Below, piece after piece: positions 1 to 5,860 of a DNA stretch of 6,076 bases. The notes under the pieces were generated by a model. The model was not told the DNA's origin and made no database searches. It was given only the letters and a program-made list of their open reading frames with translations. Source of the stretch: DASVAL01 sp035649575 (GTDB taxonomy: Bacteria > Planctomycetota > UBA1135 > UBA2386); assembly GCA_035649575.1 (NCBI GenBank), contig DASRJH010000343.1:1-6076 (forward strand). The letters run 5' to 3'. Both the position numbers and the translations under genes were made by a program. Each line of letters opens with the position of its first letter. Position 1 is the stretch's first letter.

Positions 1-2
1 GC

Positions 3-896
3 CTGACCGACCTGTTGAACGGCCGCCGCGAGCCTCGACGCAAGGACGGCATCGAGGTCTGCAGCATCGAGGAGCTCAACGACGAGGTGATGAGCCTCGC
101 ACGGTTGTCGGTTGCCGAGCGCATGGAGAAGCGCGGGCTCAAACCCGACCGCGCCGACACGATTCTACCGGCCGGCCTCGTCTACGTGCGCCTCGGCGAG
201 CTCGCTGGCCTGGACACCATCCTCGTGCCGAGGGTAGGCATCAAGGAGGGGCTGCTGGCCGAAGTCGTGCAGGGACACTTCGACCACTTCGCGGCCGAGG
301 ACCACGTCGACGTCGTGCTCTCGTCGTGCCGCGCGATGGGGCGCCGCTACCACTACGAGGCGGACCACGCCGAGACGGTGCTCACGCTGGCGCGGCAGCT
401 GTTCGACCAGACCAAGGAGCTGCACGGCCTTGCGGGCCGCGCGCGCGTGTTGCTCGAGGCCGGCGCCTTGTTGCACGACGTTGGCGTGGCGGTCAACAAC
501 GACTCGCACCACAAGCACTCCCAATACTTGATCGAATCGAGCGACCTCGTCGGACTCTCCGATGAAGAGCGCCATCTCGTCGCGCTGCTCGCGCGCTACC
601 ACCGCAAGGCCCCGCCCTCGCGCGACCACGAGGAGTTCGAAGCCTTGCGCCGCCGCGATCGCACGCTGCTCGAACGACTCGCCGCGATCCTGCGCCTCGC
701 GGATGCACTCGATCGCCAACACGCGGGCGTCATCAGCCTGGTCGACGTGAAGATCAGTGAAGGCATCGTGGAGATACAGCCAACGCTGAGCGGCGACCCG
801 CGCACGCGGCTGACCCTCGAAGCGAGGGCGGTGGAAGGGAAAGGTGCGCTGTTCGCGCAACTGTTCGGACGCGCGCTTCGCCTCGCGCGGCCCTGA
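3..896 (+). CDS. ppx: Exopolyphosphatase (Ppx/GppA family), C-terminal part, 5'-truncated by window edge
   Basis: The reading frame is open to the left edge, so the N-terminal ASKHA-fold phosphatase part lies mostly outside the window and the TTG at 15 is not a real start. Numbering from that TTG, residues 25-85 show the end of the Ppx/GppA domain: the LSVAERMEKRGLKPDRADTI stretch, then AGLVY and GIKEGLL. An HD-type helical domain follows at about 105-240, with H118 (HAETV), H154-D155 (LLHDVG), the HHKHSQ cluster at 165-170 and D230 (LADALDR), so candidate metal ligands are kept. A short C-terminal tail ends at TGA 894-896. Family members remove terminal phosphate from polyphosphate or convert pppGpp to ppGpp in the cytoplasm. 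Ppx is preferred over GppA because a CYTH-CHAD gene lies 114 bases downstream, but this part alone cannot separate the two activities. Confidence 0.88.
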   Translation: MTDLLNGRREPRRKDGIEVCSIEELNDEVMSLARLSVAERMEKRGLKPDRADTILPAGLVYVRLGELAGLDTILVPRVGIKEGLLAEVVQGHFDHFAAEDHVDVVLSSCRAMGRRYHYEADHAETVLTLARQLFDQTKELHGLAGRARVLLEAGALLHDVGVAVNNDSHHKHSQYLIESSDLVGLSDEERHLVALLARYHRKAPPSRDHEEFEALRRRDRTLLERLAAILRLADALDRQHAGVISLVDVKISEGIVEIQPTLSGDPRTRLTLEARAVEGKGALFAQLFGRALRLARP

Positions 897-1010
897 GCCG
901 ACGCGCCGGCTGTGCGGCAGCGGCCAGCAAATGTTGCGATGCGCGCGCTCGCCCGCCAAAGTCCCTGATCGCCCCCATCGCACACCGCTGCCCACAAGGC
1001 AGCCGAGGCC

Positions 1011-2579
1011 ATGACCACCCACACGGAGACCGAGTTCAAGCTGCGCGCGCTGCGCCCCATCGAAGTAACCTCCGTCGACGCCGCCGTGCGCGACGCAGGC
1101 CTCACCTGCAGCTCGGCAGATGCGAGCCGCCATGTCGACACGTACTTCGACGACGAATCCGGTTCGCTCACGCGAGCAGGCATCGGCCTGCGCGTGCGCG
1201 AGGACCGCTCGGGTGCCCGCGTGACGTGCAAGAAGAAAGGCACGCAGGACGGCGGACTGTTCGTGCGCAGCGAGTACGAAGCTGAATGGCCGGCGGACCG
1301 CGCGCCGCGCACCGCGGACGACCTGCCGCCTTCGCTGCGCGACGCAGTGGAGCCCTTCGCGCTGGGCCGCGCGCTCGTTCCGATCCTGAAACTCGAGACG
1401 CAACGCAACGCGCGTGTCGTGCAGCACGCGGAACACGACATCTGCGAGCTGGCCATCGACCAGGTCGCGGCGTCGGCGGCCGGACGCACGGCGGGTTTCT
1501 GCGAGTTGGAGCTCGAAGTGATCGACGATCTGCCCGCCAACGAACGGTTCGCCGAAGTTCTGCGGCGGAAACTGGTGCTGCAACCTGCCGACGACGACAA
1601 GCCGACGCACGCCGCGTTGATGCTCGGTCTGCCGCTGGCGATGAACGAACCACCCGCGCCGCTCGAAGCGGACCCGATCGGCGAGGCAGTGGCCGCGATC
1701 GCGACCAAGCACCTCGATGCGTTCCGCCACGCGGAAACGGGCGTGCGCAGCGGGAGCGACCCGGCGCACCTGCATGCGATGCGCGTCGCGACGCGGCGGC
1801 TGCGCAGCCTCGTGCGTGCCTTTCGCGACATGTGGACCAGCGAGGACAGCACCTGGTTGCTCGACCAGCTCGGCACGACGGGGCACAAGCTCGGAGCGCT
1901 GCGCGATCTCGACGTCGTTCTGACCGACCTCGCGGGCGCCTGCACCGACCTGCCGCCACCGCTGCAACCGGCGGCGGCGGGGGCCATCGACTGGATCAAG
2001 ACGCAACGCGAGCTGGTGCAGAACGAGCTGCAGTCCTGGCTGCGAAGCGGAACACGCCGCCTCGACATGAGCCGGCTCGAGCAGCTGCTCTCGAGCGTGC
2101 GAAACAACACGGACGTCGGGCAGACTCCGGTCGGTGATTCCGTGCCGCCGCGCCTGACCAAGGCCATCACGACCGTGCGAAAGCTGGCCGACGCGATCGC
2201 TCCCGACCTGCCAACGGCCAAGACACACGAACTGCGCATCTCCACCAAGCGACTGCGCTACCTCGCCGAGGAGTTCACCGCGTTGTCGAACGACGGCTTC
2301 GAGAAGCCGCTGGTCGCCATCACGGAGCTGCAGCAGGTGCTCGGGACCGTGTGCGATCACGAAGTCGGCGCGCAACGCCTGCTCGACTGGATCGGCGCCG
2401 CGTCGGCCGCGAGCCACGACGGCACGATGACCGCTGCGGCCCTCGGCGGCCTGGCCGCGCGGCACGTGATGCTCGCCCGCAAGGCGCGCAAGGTGGCGGC
2501 CAAGAGCCTGGCCCGCACGAACCGCAAGCGGGTCTGGCGGCAGTTCCCATCCGTCGGGGACGCTCACGTCGACGCGTGA
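1011..2579 (+). CDS. CYTH-CHAD domain protein (probable polyphosphate-associated protein)
   Basis: This 522-residue protein has two domains. Residues 1-210 are a CYTH (triphosphate tunnel metalloenzyme) domain: the signature ETEFK at 6-10 (E6, E8, K10), YFDDESGSLTRAGIGLRVR at 45-63, basic K74-K76, acidic E88 and E90, and ELELE at 165-169. Residues about 222-510 are a CHAD domain of two pseudo-repeated helical halves, each opening with a His-Arg-Lys helix: LHAMRVATRRLRSL at 254-267 and HELRISTKRLRYL at 406-418, with LRDLDV at 297-302. The C-terminus (490-510) is strongly basic. CYTH domains hydrolyse or bind triphosphates, and CHAD domains bind inorganic polyphosphate and can localise to its granules. 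An in-frame TGA at 966-968 makes ATG 1011 the first available start. Upstream AAGG (996-999) and GAGG (1005-1008) are poorly spaced ribosome-binding candidates. The Ppx neighbour supports a polyphosphate role. Whether the CYTH domain is an active triphosphatase is not known. Confidence 0.93.
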   Translation: MTTHTETEFKLRALRPIEVTSVDAAVRDAGLTCSSADASRHVDTYFDDESGSLTRAGIGLRVREDRSGARVTCKKKGTQDGGLFVRSEYEAEWPADRAPRTADDLPPSLRDAVEPFALGRALVPILKLETQRNARVVQHAEHDICELAIDQVAASAAGRTAGFCELELEVIDDLPANERFAEVLRRKLVLQPADDDKPTHAALMLGLPLAMNEPPAPLEADPIGEAVAAIATKHLDAFRHAETGVRSGSDPAHLHAMRVATRRLRSLVRAFRDMWTSEDSTWLLDQLGTTGHKLGALRDLDVVLTDLAGACTDLPPPLQPAAAGAIDWIKTQRELVQNELQSWLRSGTRRLDMSRLEQLLSSVRNNTDVGQTPVGDSVPPRLTKAITTVRKLADAIAPDLPTAKTHELRISTKRLRYLAEEFTALSNDGFEKPLVAITELQQVLGTVCDHEVGAQRLLDWIGAASAASHDGTMTAAALGGLAARHVMLARKARKVAAKSLARTNRKRVWRQFPSVGDAHVDA

Positions 2580-2614
2580 CGATGCGCGGCGATGGCGTCC
2601 CGGCATCACGGCGA

Positions 2615-2620
2615 TAGTCT
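2615..2620 (+). promoter_or_regulatory. Candidate -10 box for near-leaderless dtd transcription
   Basis: TAGTCT lies six bases before the GTG start of dtd, in a gap of 47 bases with no Shine-Dalgarno-like purine run. A TANNNT hexamer 6-9 bases ahead of the start codon is the arrangement seen at leaderless promoters in many GC-rich bacteria. No convincing -35 box is visible. In the alternative register, GATAGT at 2613-2618 matches TATAAT at four of six positions. Confidence 0.35.
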
Positions 2621-2626
2621 GCGCGC

Positions 2627-3109
2627 GTGATCACGCTCGTGCAGCGCGTGCAGTGGGCCAGGGTGATGGTCGAGCACGCCTGCGTCGGCGCCATCGAACA
2701 CGGCGTCCTGCTGTTCGTCGGCGTCGAGCAGGGCGACACGCAGGCCGACGCCGACGCGACGGCGCGCAAGATCGCGAACATGCGCCTGTTCGCCGGCCGC
2801 ACGCCGATGGACCTGTGCCTGCAGGACGTAGGCGGGGCTTGCCTCGTCGTGAGTCAGTTCACGCTGGCCGCCGAGCTGCGGCACGGCAACCGCCCCGACT
2901 TCGGCGCCGCGGCCGGCCCGGCGCTCGCCGAACCGCTCTACGAACGCGTCGCGAGCGAGCTCGCTGCCACGGGCCTCACGGTCGCCACGGGGCGGTTCGG
3001 CGCCTCGATGCAGGTCGAGCTGTGCAACGACGGCCCGGTCAGCCTCGTGCTCAACGTGCGCGGTGGCAAAGTCGTGCCGCGCGGCGAGCCGACCAAGCCG
3101 ACCAGCTAG
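2627..3109 (+). CDS. dtd: D-aminoacyl-tRNA deacylase
   Basis: This 160-residue protein matches DTD over nearly its whole length, slightly longer than the usual 145-150. It hydrolyses the ester bond of D-aminoacyl-tRNAs (and glycyl-tRNA-Ala), recycling tRNA and keeping D-amino acids out of proteins. It acts in the cytoplasm as a homodimer. Visible signatures are the N-terminal ITLVQRV strand, LLFVGVEQGD at 28-37, the catalytic-region motif SQFTLAA at 76-82 with T79, RPDF at 89-92, and NDGPV at 134-138, which carries the Gly-cisPro motif (G136-P137) that rejects L-amino acids. The last dozen residues (RGGKVVPRGEPTKPTS) are a non-conserved tail. GTG at 2627 is the chosen start because it places the conserved first strand at residue 2. 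No Shine-Dalgarno is evident, but a -10-like box sits just upstream. It may be transcribed separately from the CYTH-CHAD gene 47 bases upstream. Confidence 0.96.
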   Translation: MITLVQRVQWARVMVEHACVGAIEHGVLLFVGVEQGDTQADADATARKIANMRLFAGRTPMDLCLQDVGGACLVVSQFTLAAELRHGNRPDFGAAAGPALAEPLYERVASELAATGLTVATGRFGASMQVELCNDGPVSLVLNVRGGKVVPRGEPTKPTS

Positions 3110-3164
3110 TCACTTTTCGACCGGCGAGCTTGGCTGCATGATCCCGGCCGCAACCACGGGCCCA

Positions 3165-4382
3165 ATGCACGTCCTCTTCCTCGCCCCAGACACGCACGTC
3201 TACAACCACGGCTTCGTGCGCGCCTTGAAAGGGCTCGGCGCCAAGGTGTCGGGGATCGGCATGACCGCGCGCGAACGGCTGTCGCCCGAGGCGCGCGCGC
3301 TGCTCGACGGCTATCGCGGCTGCGACCGAATGCTCGACAACAACGCGCTCGGCAAGGCTGCGCAGGAACTCGAGAAGCCCGCCTTCGACTTGATCGAGAC
3401 GATCGACGAGCCGCTCGTCGAGCCCGCCGCCGCGCTGCGCGAACGCTTCGGCGTGCCGGGCCTTTCGCTGCAGAGGGCGCGTCTCTGCCGCGACAAGGTC
3501 GCGATGAAGGAGTTCCTGCGCCAGCACGAGATCCCGTGTGCGCGGTCGGGCGCGGTCGACAGTCCGAAGGACGCGCTGACCTTCGCCGAACGCTGGGGTT
3601 ATCCGGTGATCGTGAAGCCGATCGCCGGGTTCGGTTCGTTGAGCACGTTCCGCTGCGGCACCGCGGCGGAGCTCGAGAGCGCGCTGCAGAAGCTGAAGGC
3701 GACCGGCGCGCACCGCATCGCGATCGAGGAGTTCATCGAAGGTCACGAAGGCTTCTGCGACTCGATGTCGGGCGAACAGGGCATCCGCCACGAGTTCGCG
3801 GCGCACTACTTTCCGGGCTGTCTCGAGGCCGCGCAACACCGCTGGATCTCACCGCAGATCGCGGTCACGAACCGCGTCGAGCAGGGCGGCTACGAAGAAC
3901 TGCGCGCGATGAACCGCCGCGTGCTGCAAGCGCTCGGCATCAAGAACGCGGCGACCCACATGGAGTGGTTCTTCGGTCCGAAGGGCATGAAGTTCAGCGA
4001 GATCGCCGCGCGTCCGGCCGGCGAGAAGATCTGGGACATGTATGGCGTCGCGAACGAGTTCGACGTCTATCGCGAGTGGGCGCTCGCGATTGTCGGCAAG
4101 CCGGGCGAGCAGAAGCCGAGCCGCCGCTACGCCGCGGGCTCGATCCAGATCCGGCCTGGCAAGGACGGCCATTTCAGCGGACATCGCGGCATCGACGCGG
4201 CGATGAAGCGCTGCGGCGAGTGGATCTACGAACGCAACGTGCCCGAGCCCGGCACCGCGACCAAGGGCCTCGACAAGGGCTGGCTCGTCAACACGTGGTT
4301 CCGCCTCAAGCACCCCGACTACGACACGCTGCGCGAGCTCATGACGTTCCTCGGCGAGACCGTCAAGGCCGACGCCCGCTGA
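3165..4382 (+). CDS. ATP-grasp domain protein, carboxylate-amine/thiol ligase-like, substrate unknown
   Basis: This 405-residue protein has an N-terminal Rossmann-like pre-ATP-grasp strand (MHVLFLAPD), a linker, and an ATP-grasp fold. ATP-binding features are K111 (CRDKVAMKEFL), K151 in VIVKPIAGFGS with a glycine-rich loop (G155, G157, S158), and the adenine-contacting EEFIEG at 188-193. Metal-binding candidates are E267 (HMEW) and E279 with R283 (FSEIAARPAG). A conserved-looking tail of about 90 residues follows. Such enzymes couple ATP hydrolysis to joining a carboxylate, through an acyl-phosphate, to an amine or other nucleophile. The family also includes carboxylase-like relatives. No biotin-carboxylase partner, peptide-synthesis gene or precursor peptide lies nearby, so the substrate cannot be named. 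ATG 3165 sits directly before the first strand. In-frame ATG 3138 would add nine residues (MIPAATTGP) and has a partial GGCGAG nine bases upstream, so it is a real alternative. The gene starts 55 bases after dtd. Confidence 0.88.
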   Translation: MHVLFLAPDTHVYNHGFVRALKGLGAKVSGIGMTARERLSPEARALLDGYRGCDRMLDNNALGKAAQELEKPAFDLIETIDEPLVEPAAALRERFGVPGLSLQRARLCRDKVAMKEFLRQHEIPCARSGAVDSPKDALTFAERWGYPVIVKPIAGFGSLSTFRCGTAAELESALQKLKATGAHRIAIEEFIEGHEGFCDSMSGEQGIRHEFAAHYFPGCLEAAQHRWISPQIAVTNRVEQGGYEELRAMNRRVLQALGIKNAATHMEWFFGPKGMKFSEIAARPAGEKIWDMYGVANEFDVYREWALAIVGKPGEQKPSRRYAAGSIQIRPGKDGHFSGHRGIDAAMKRCGEWIYERNVPEPGTATKGLDKGWLVNTWFRLKHPDYDTLRELMTFLGETVKADAR

Positions 4383-4400
4383 CGTGGGCCCCTCCACTCA
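4380..4400. terminator. Candidate bidirectional hairpin at convergent junction
   Basis: Between the ATP-grasp and metalloprotease genes, GTGG (4384-4387) pairs with CCAC (4394-4397) around a six-base loop. Outside this, with C4383 bulged, the TGA stop of the left gene (4380-4382) pairs with TCA (4398-4400), the stop of the right gene read on the other strand. There is no T-run on either side, so intrinsic termination is uncertain. The outer three pairs arise automatically whenever two TGA stops face each other. Confidence 0.3.
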
Positions 4401-5252
4401 CGCAAGACCGAGGCCGTCCATGTCCTCTTCCTCGAAACCGAGGTAGTGACCGAGCTCGTGATACAGCGTGATGCGGATCTGCTCGACGAGGTCCTCCCGA
4501 TCGCGCGCGACGCGTTCGATGTTGCGCTGGAACAGGTAGATCGTGTTGGGCCGCAACTGCACCGCGTCGAGCTCGCCCGTCTCGGTCAGCGGCACGCCGT
4601 CGAACAAGCCGAGGATGTCGGGGCCCACTTCCTCGCGGTTGCCTTCGGCCAACGTCTCGTCCGGCAGGTCCTGCACGATCACGGGCACGCGGTCGAGACC
4701 CTGCCGGAACTGGCGCGGCAGCTTGCGGGCCGCCTTGCGCACTTCGCGATCGAACTCCGCGCGCGTCATGCGCACCGGCAACGGGAACTTCTCGGGCGAG
4801 ATCGCGGCCGCGCGTTCGAAGCAGGCTTCGGCCTCCTCGAACCGACCCTTGCGCTCGAGCAGGGCTCCTTGGATCACGTGCGAGTCGACGATCGCGTCGG
4901 GCAGTTCGCGCGCCGCGCGCACGGCCGCCTCGGCCTCGTCGAAGCGCCACTGCAGGAACAAGCACATCGCAACCCAGCAGCGTGAGGCGGGGCAGTCGGG
5001 ATCCTGCGCCAGTACTGCGCGGAACTGCTCCTCCGCCTCGACGGCGCGGCCGAGCGCGAGGTAGGTGTCGCCGAGCAGGAACGCTAGATCGAGCGGATTG
5101 CCGCGACCCTCGGCCATCGCATCGCGGATCGCCTCGAGCGCCTCTTCGAAACGCTCCTCGTCCAGCATCGTCTCGATCCCTTGAACGACGGGGTCGCGTC
5201 CAGCGACCGCGTCGGTGTCGGGCGGCACGATGCCTTCGGGCTCGAGTTCCAT
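4398..5252 (-). CDS. TPR-repeat protein with C-terminal zincin-like metalloprotease domain
   Basis: This 284-residue protein has no signal peptide or membrane segment and is probably cytoplasmic. After an acidic N-terminus, residues about 24-154 form roughly four TPR-like helical pairs: around 24-50, 54-86 (GDTYLALGRAVEAEEQFRAV), 88-120 (FDEAEAAVRAARE) and 121-154 (LERKGRFEEAEACFERAAAI). Residues about 185-284 resemble the small zincin-like family PF06262 (formerly DUF1025). The sequence runs from LPDE and GPDILGLFDG, through TIYLFQRNIE, to IRITLYHELGHYLGFEEED at 259-277. HELGH (H265, E266, H269) is a complete HExxH zinc motif, and acidic E274-D277 could give the third ligand. Peptidase activity in this family is not well established. 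The TPR part probably binds a partner or substrate. ATG 5250-5252 has no clear Shine-Dalgarno but has a -10-like box nine bases upstream. It is divergent from usp. Confidence 0.88.
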   Translation of the reverse strand: MELEPEGIVPPDTDAVAGRDPVVQGIETMLDEERFEEALEAIRDAMAEGRGNPLDLAFLLGDTYLALGRAVEAEEQFRAVLAQDPDCPASRCWVAMCLFLQWRFDEAEAAVRAARELPDAIVDSHVIQGALLERKGRFEEAEACFERAAAISPEKFPLPVRMTRAEFDREVRKAARKLPRQFRQGLDRVPVIVQDLPDETLAEGNREEVGPDILGLFDGVPLTETGELDAVQLRPNTIYLFQRNIERVARDREDLVEQIRITLYHELGHYLGFEEEDMDGLGLA

Positions 5253-5256
5253 ACGG

Positions 5257-5319
5257 GCAAGAGCCTAGCTCGCGGTCGGCACGGGCCGAAGTCCGTACTT
5301 GGCGCGCACAGGCTCTTGC
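5257..5319. repeat. 10-base perfect inverted repeat in the divergent intergenic region
   Basis: GCAAGAGCCT (5257-5266) and its exact reverse complement AGGCTCTTGC (5310-5319) flank a 43-base spacer. Each arm therefore reads AGGCTCTTGC towards the gene on its own side. A second match extends the similarity: ACGGGC (5253-5258) and GCCCGT (5334-5339) are also reverse complements, offset by an extra 14 bases on the usp side. A small ACGG (5281-5284)/CCGT (5293-5296) pair lies in the spacer. It may be a paired operator for divergent regulation or the remnant of an inverted duplication of promoter sequence. Confidence 0.5.
5262..5267 (-). promoter_or_regulatory. Candidate -10 box for the TPR-metalloprotease gene
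   Basis: On the minus strand TAGGCT lies nine bases before the ATG at 5252, giving a TANNNT box at near-leaderless spacing, as at dtd. No Shine-Dalgarno is present in between. At a 17-base spacer the -35 position reads TTCGGC, a poor match. The box overlaps the left arm of the inverted repeat 5257-5266, so a factor binding the repeat would contact this promoter. Confidence 0.35.
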
Positions 5320-5378
5320 GCGGCGAGGAATACGCCCGTTCTCTGGTGCCCATGCCCTTCCGAGACCGCGCCCGGGCC

Positions 5379-5382
5379 GAGG
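5379..5382 (+). promoter_or_regulatory. Ribosome-binding site of the usp gene
   Basis: GAGG ends six bases before ATG 5389. This supports that start over TTG 5299, which would add 30 residues of non-Usp sequence. ATG 5352 is in a different frame. Confidence 0.65.
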
Positions 5383-5388
5383 CCCCCT

Positions 5389-5841
5389 ATGAAAATCCGC
5401 CGCATCGTCTGCCCCACTGATTTCTCGGCGCCGGCGGGAGCTGCCGTCGAATACGCCGCCGAGATGGCACGCGCGTTCGGCGCCGAACTACTGCTGCTGC
5501 ACGTCATCCCGGCGATGAACTACCCCTTGCGCAGTTTCGGCATGGCGTGGCCGCTGCCGAACCTGCACGAGGAGCTGCGCGCGCATGCGGCCGCCGAGAT
5601 CGAAAAGGTGAAGAAGGGCATCGGCCCCGGCGTCACGGTCCGCACCGAGCTGCGCGACGGCGATGCGCACGCGCAGGTGCTCGCCTGCGCCAAGGCGAAC
5701 AACGCCGACCTGATCGTCATGGGGACGCAGGGCCACACGGGACTCAAGCATGCGCTGCTCGGCAGCACGGCGGAGCGCGTCGTGCGGCTGGCCGAGTGCC
5801 CGGTGTTGACCGTACGCGGCAAGACCGACGCCGGAGCGTGA
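5389..5841 (+). CDS. Universal stress protein, UspA family, ATP-binding type
   Basis: This 150-residue single-domain Usp has the usual family length. The first strand IRRIVCPTDFS (3-13) carries D11, followed by the AAVEYAAEMARAFGAELLLLHVI helix-strand unit. The C-terminal half holds the nucleotide-binding motif G-x2-G-x9-G-S: G112, G115, G125, S126 within MGTQGHTGLKHALLGST. The last strand is CPVLTVRG. Members keeping this motif bind ATP, unlike E. coli UspA itself. They are cytoplasmic dimers made during starvation, oxidative or respiratory stress, and act through partner proteins. The sequence does not reveal the stress or partner. The start is set by GAGG six bases upstream and by the family's short N-terminus. 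The 5' region of 136 bases is shared with the divergent metalloprotease gene and holds an inverted repeat. The gene converges on a LuxR-type regulator 16 bases away. No clear sigma-70 promoter was found. Confidence 0.95.
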   Translation: MKIRRIVCPTDFSAPAGAAVEYAAEMARAFGAELLLLHVIPAMNYPLRSFGMAWPLPNLHEELRAHAAAEIEKVKKGIGPGVTVRTELRDGDAHAQVLACAKANNADLIVMGTQGHTGLKHALLGSTAERVVRLAECPVLTVRGKTDAGA

Positions 5842-5860
5842 CGCGCCGCCCGCGGCGTCA
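5839..5860. terminator. Candidate bidirectional hairpin at the usp/luxR convergent junction
   Basis: CGCCG (5844-5848) pairs with CGGCG (5853-5857) around a CCCG loop. Outside a two-base bulge (5842-5843), the usp stop TGA (5839-5841) pairs with TCA (5858-5860), the opposing gene's stop. The stem is very GC-rich but no T-run follows on either strand. It could terminate both transcripts, or it could only reflect base composition. Confidence 0.35.

Noticed and set aside
906..923. Bulged hairpin just after the Ppx stop codon (CCG-CTG with CAG-CGG)
   Set aside because: It has a short stem with a bulge and no T-run; not distinguishable from background in GC-rich sequence.
934..962. Possible promoter before the CYTH-CHAD gene (TTGCGA, 17 bases, CAAAGT)
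   Set aside because: The -10 match is poor, so it was not listed as a feature.
596..2248. Second long minus-strand frame (550 codons) over the same genes
   Set aside because: Ser/Arg/Ala-rich composition without motifs; a shadow of the real coding strand.
165..2609. Uninterrupted 814-codon minus-strand reading frame antisense to the Ppx and CYTH-CHAD genes
   Set aside because: It spans two recognisable plus-strand genes and their gap, shows no domain, and is rich in Arg, Ala, Gly and Val as expected of antisense translation of GC-rich codons. Long antisense frames are common at this base composition.
2587..2614. Seven-base direct repeat CGGCGAT between CYTH-CHAD and dtd
   Set aside because: Too short and composed of common GC-rich words to be significant.
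3051..3839. Minus-strand frame opposite dtd end and ATP-grasp
   Set aside because: It is covered by a well-supported ATP-grasp gene and shows no recognisable domain.
4446..4985. Plus-strand frame opposite the metalloprotease gene
   Set aside because: The minus strand encodes TPR units and an HELGH motif here; the plus-strand product has no recognisable features.
5299..5388. N-terminal extension of usp from TTG 5299
   Set aside because: The added 30 residues (Cys/Pro-rich) do not fit the Usp family, and a ribosome-binding site marks ATG 5389.
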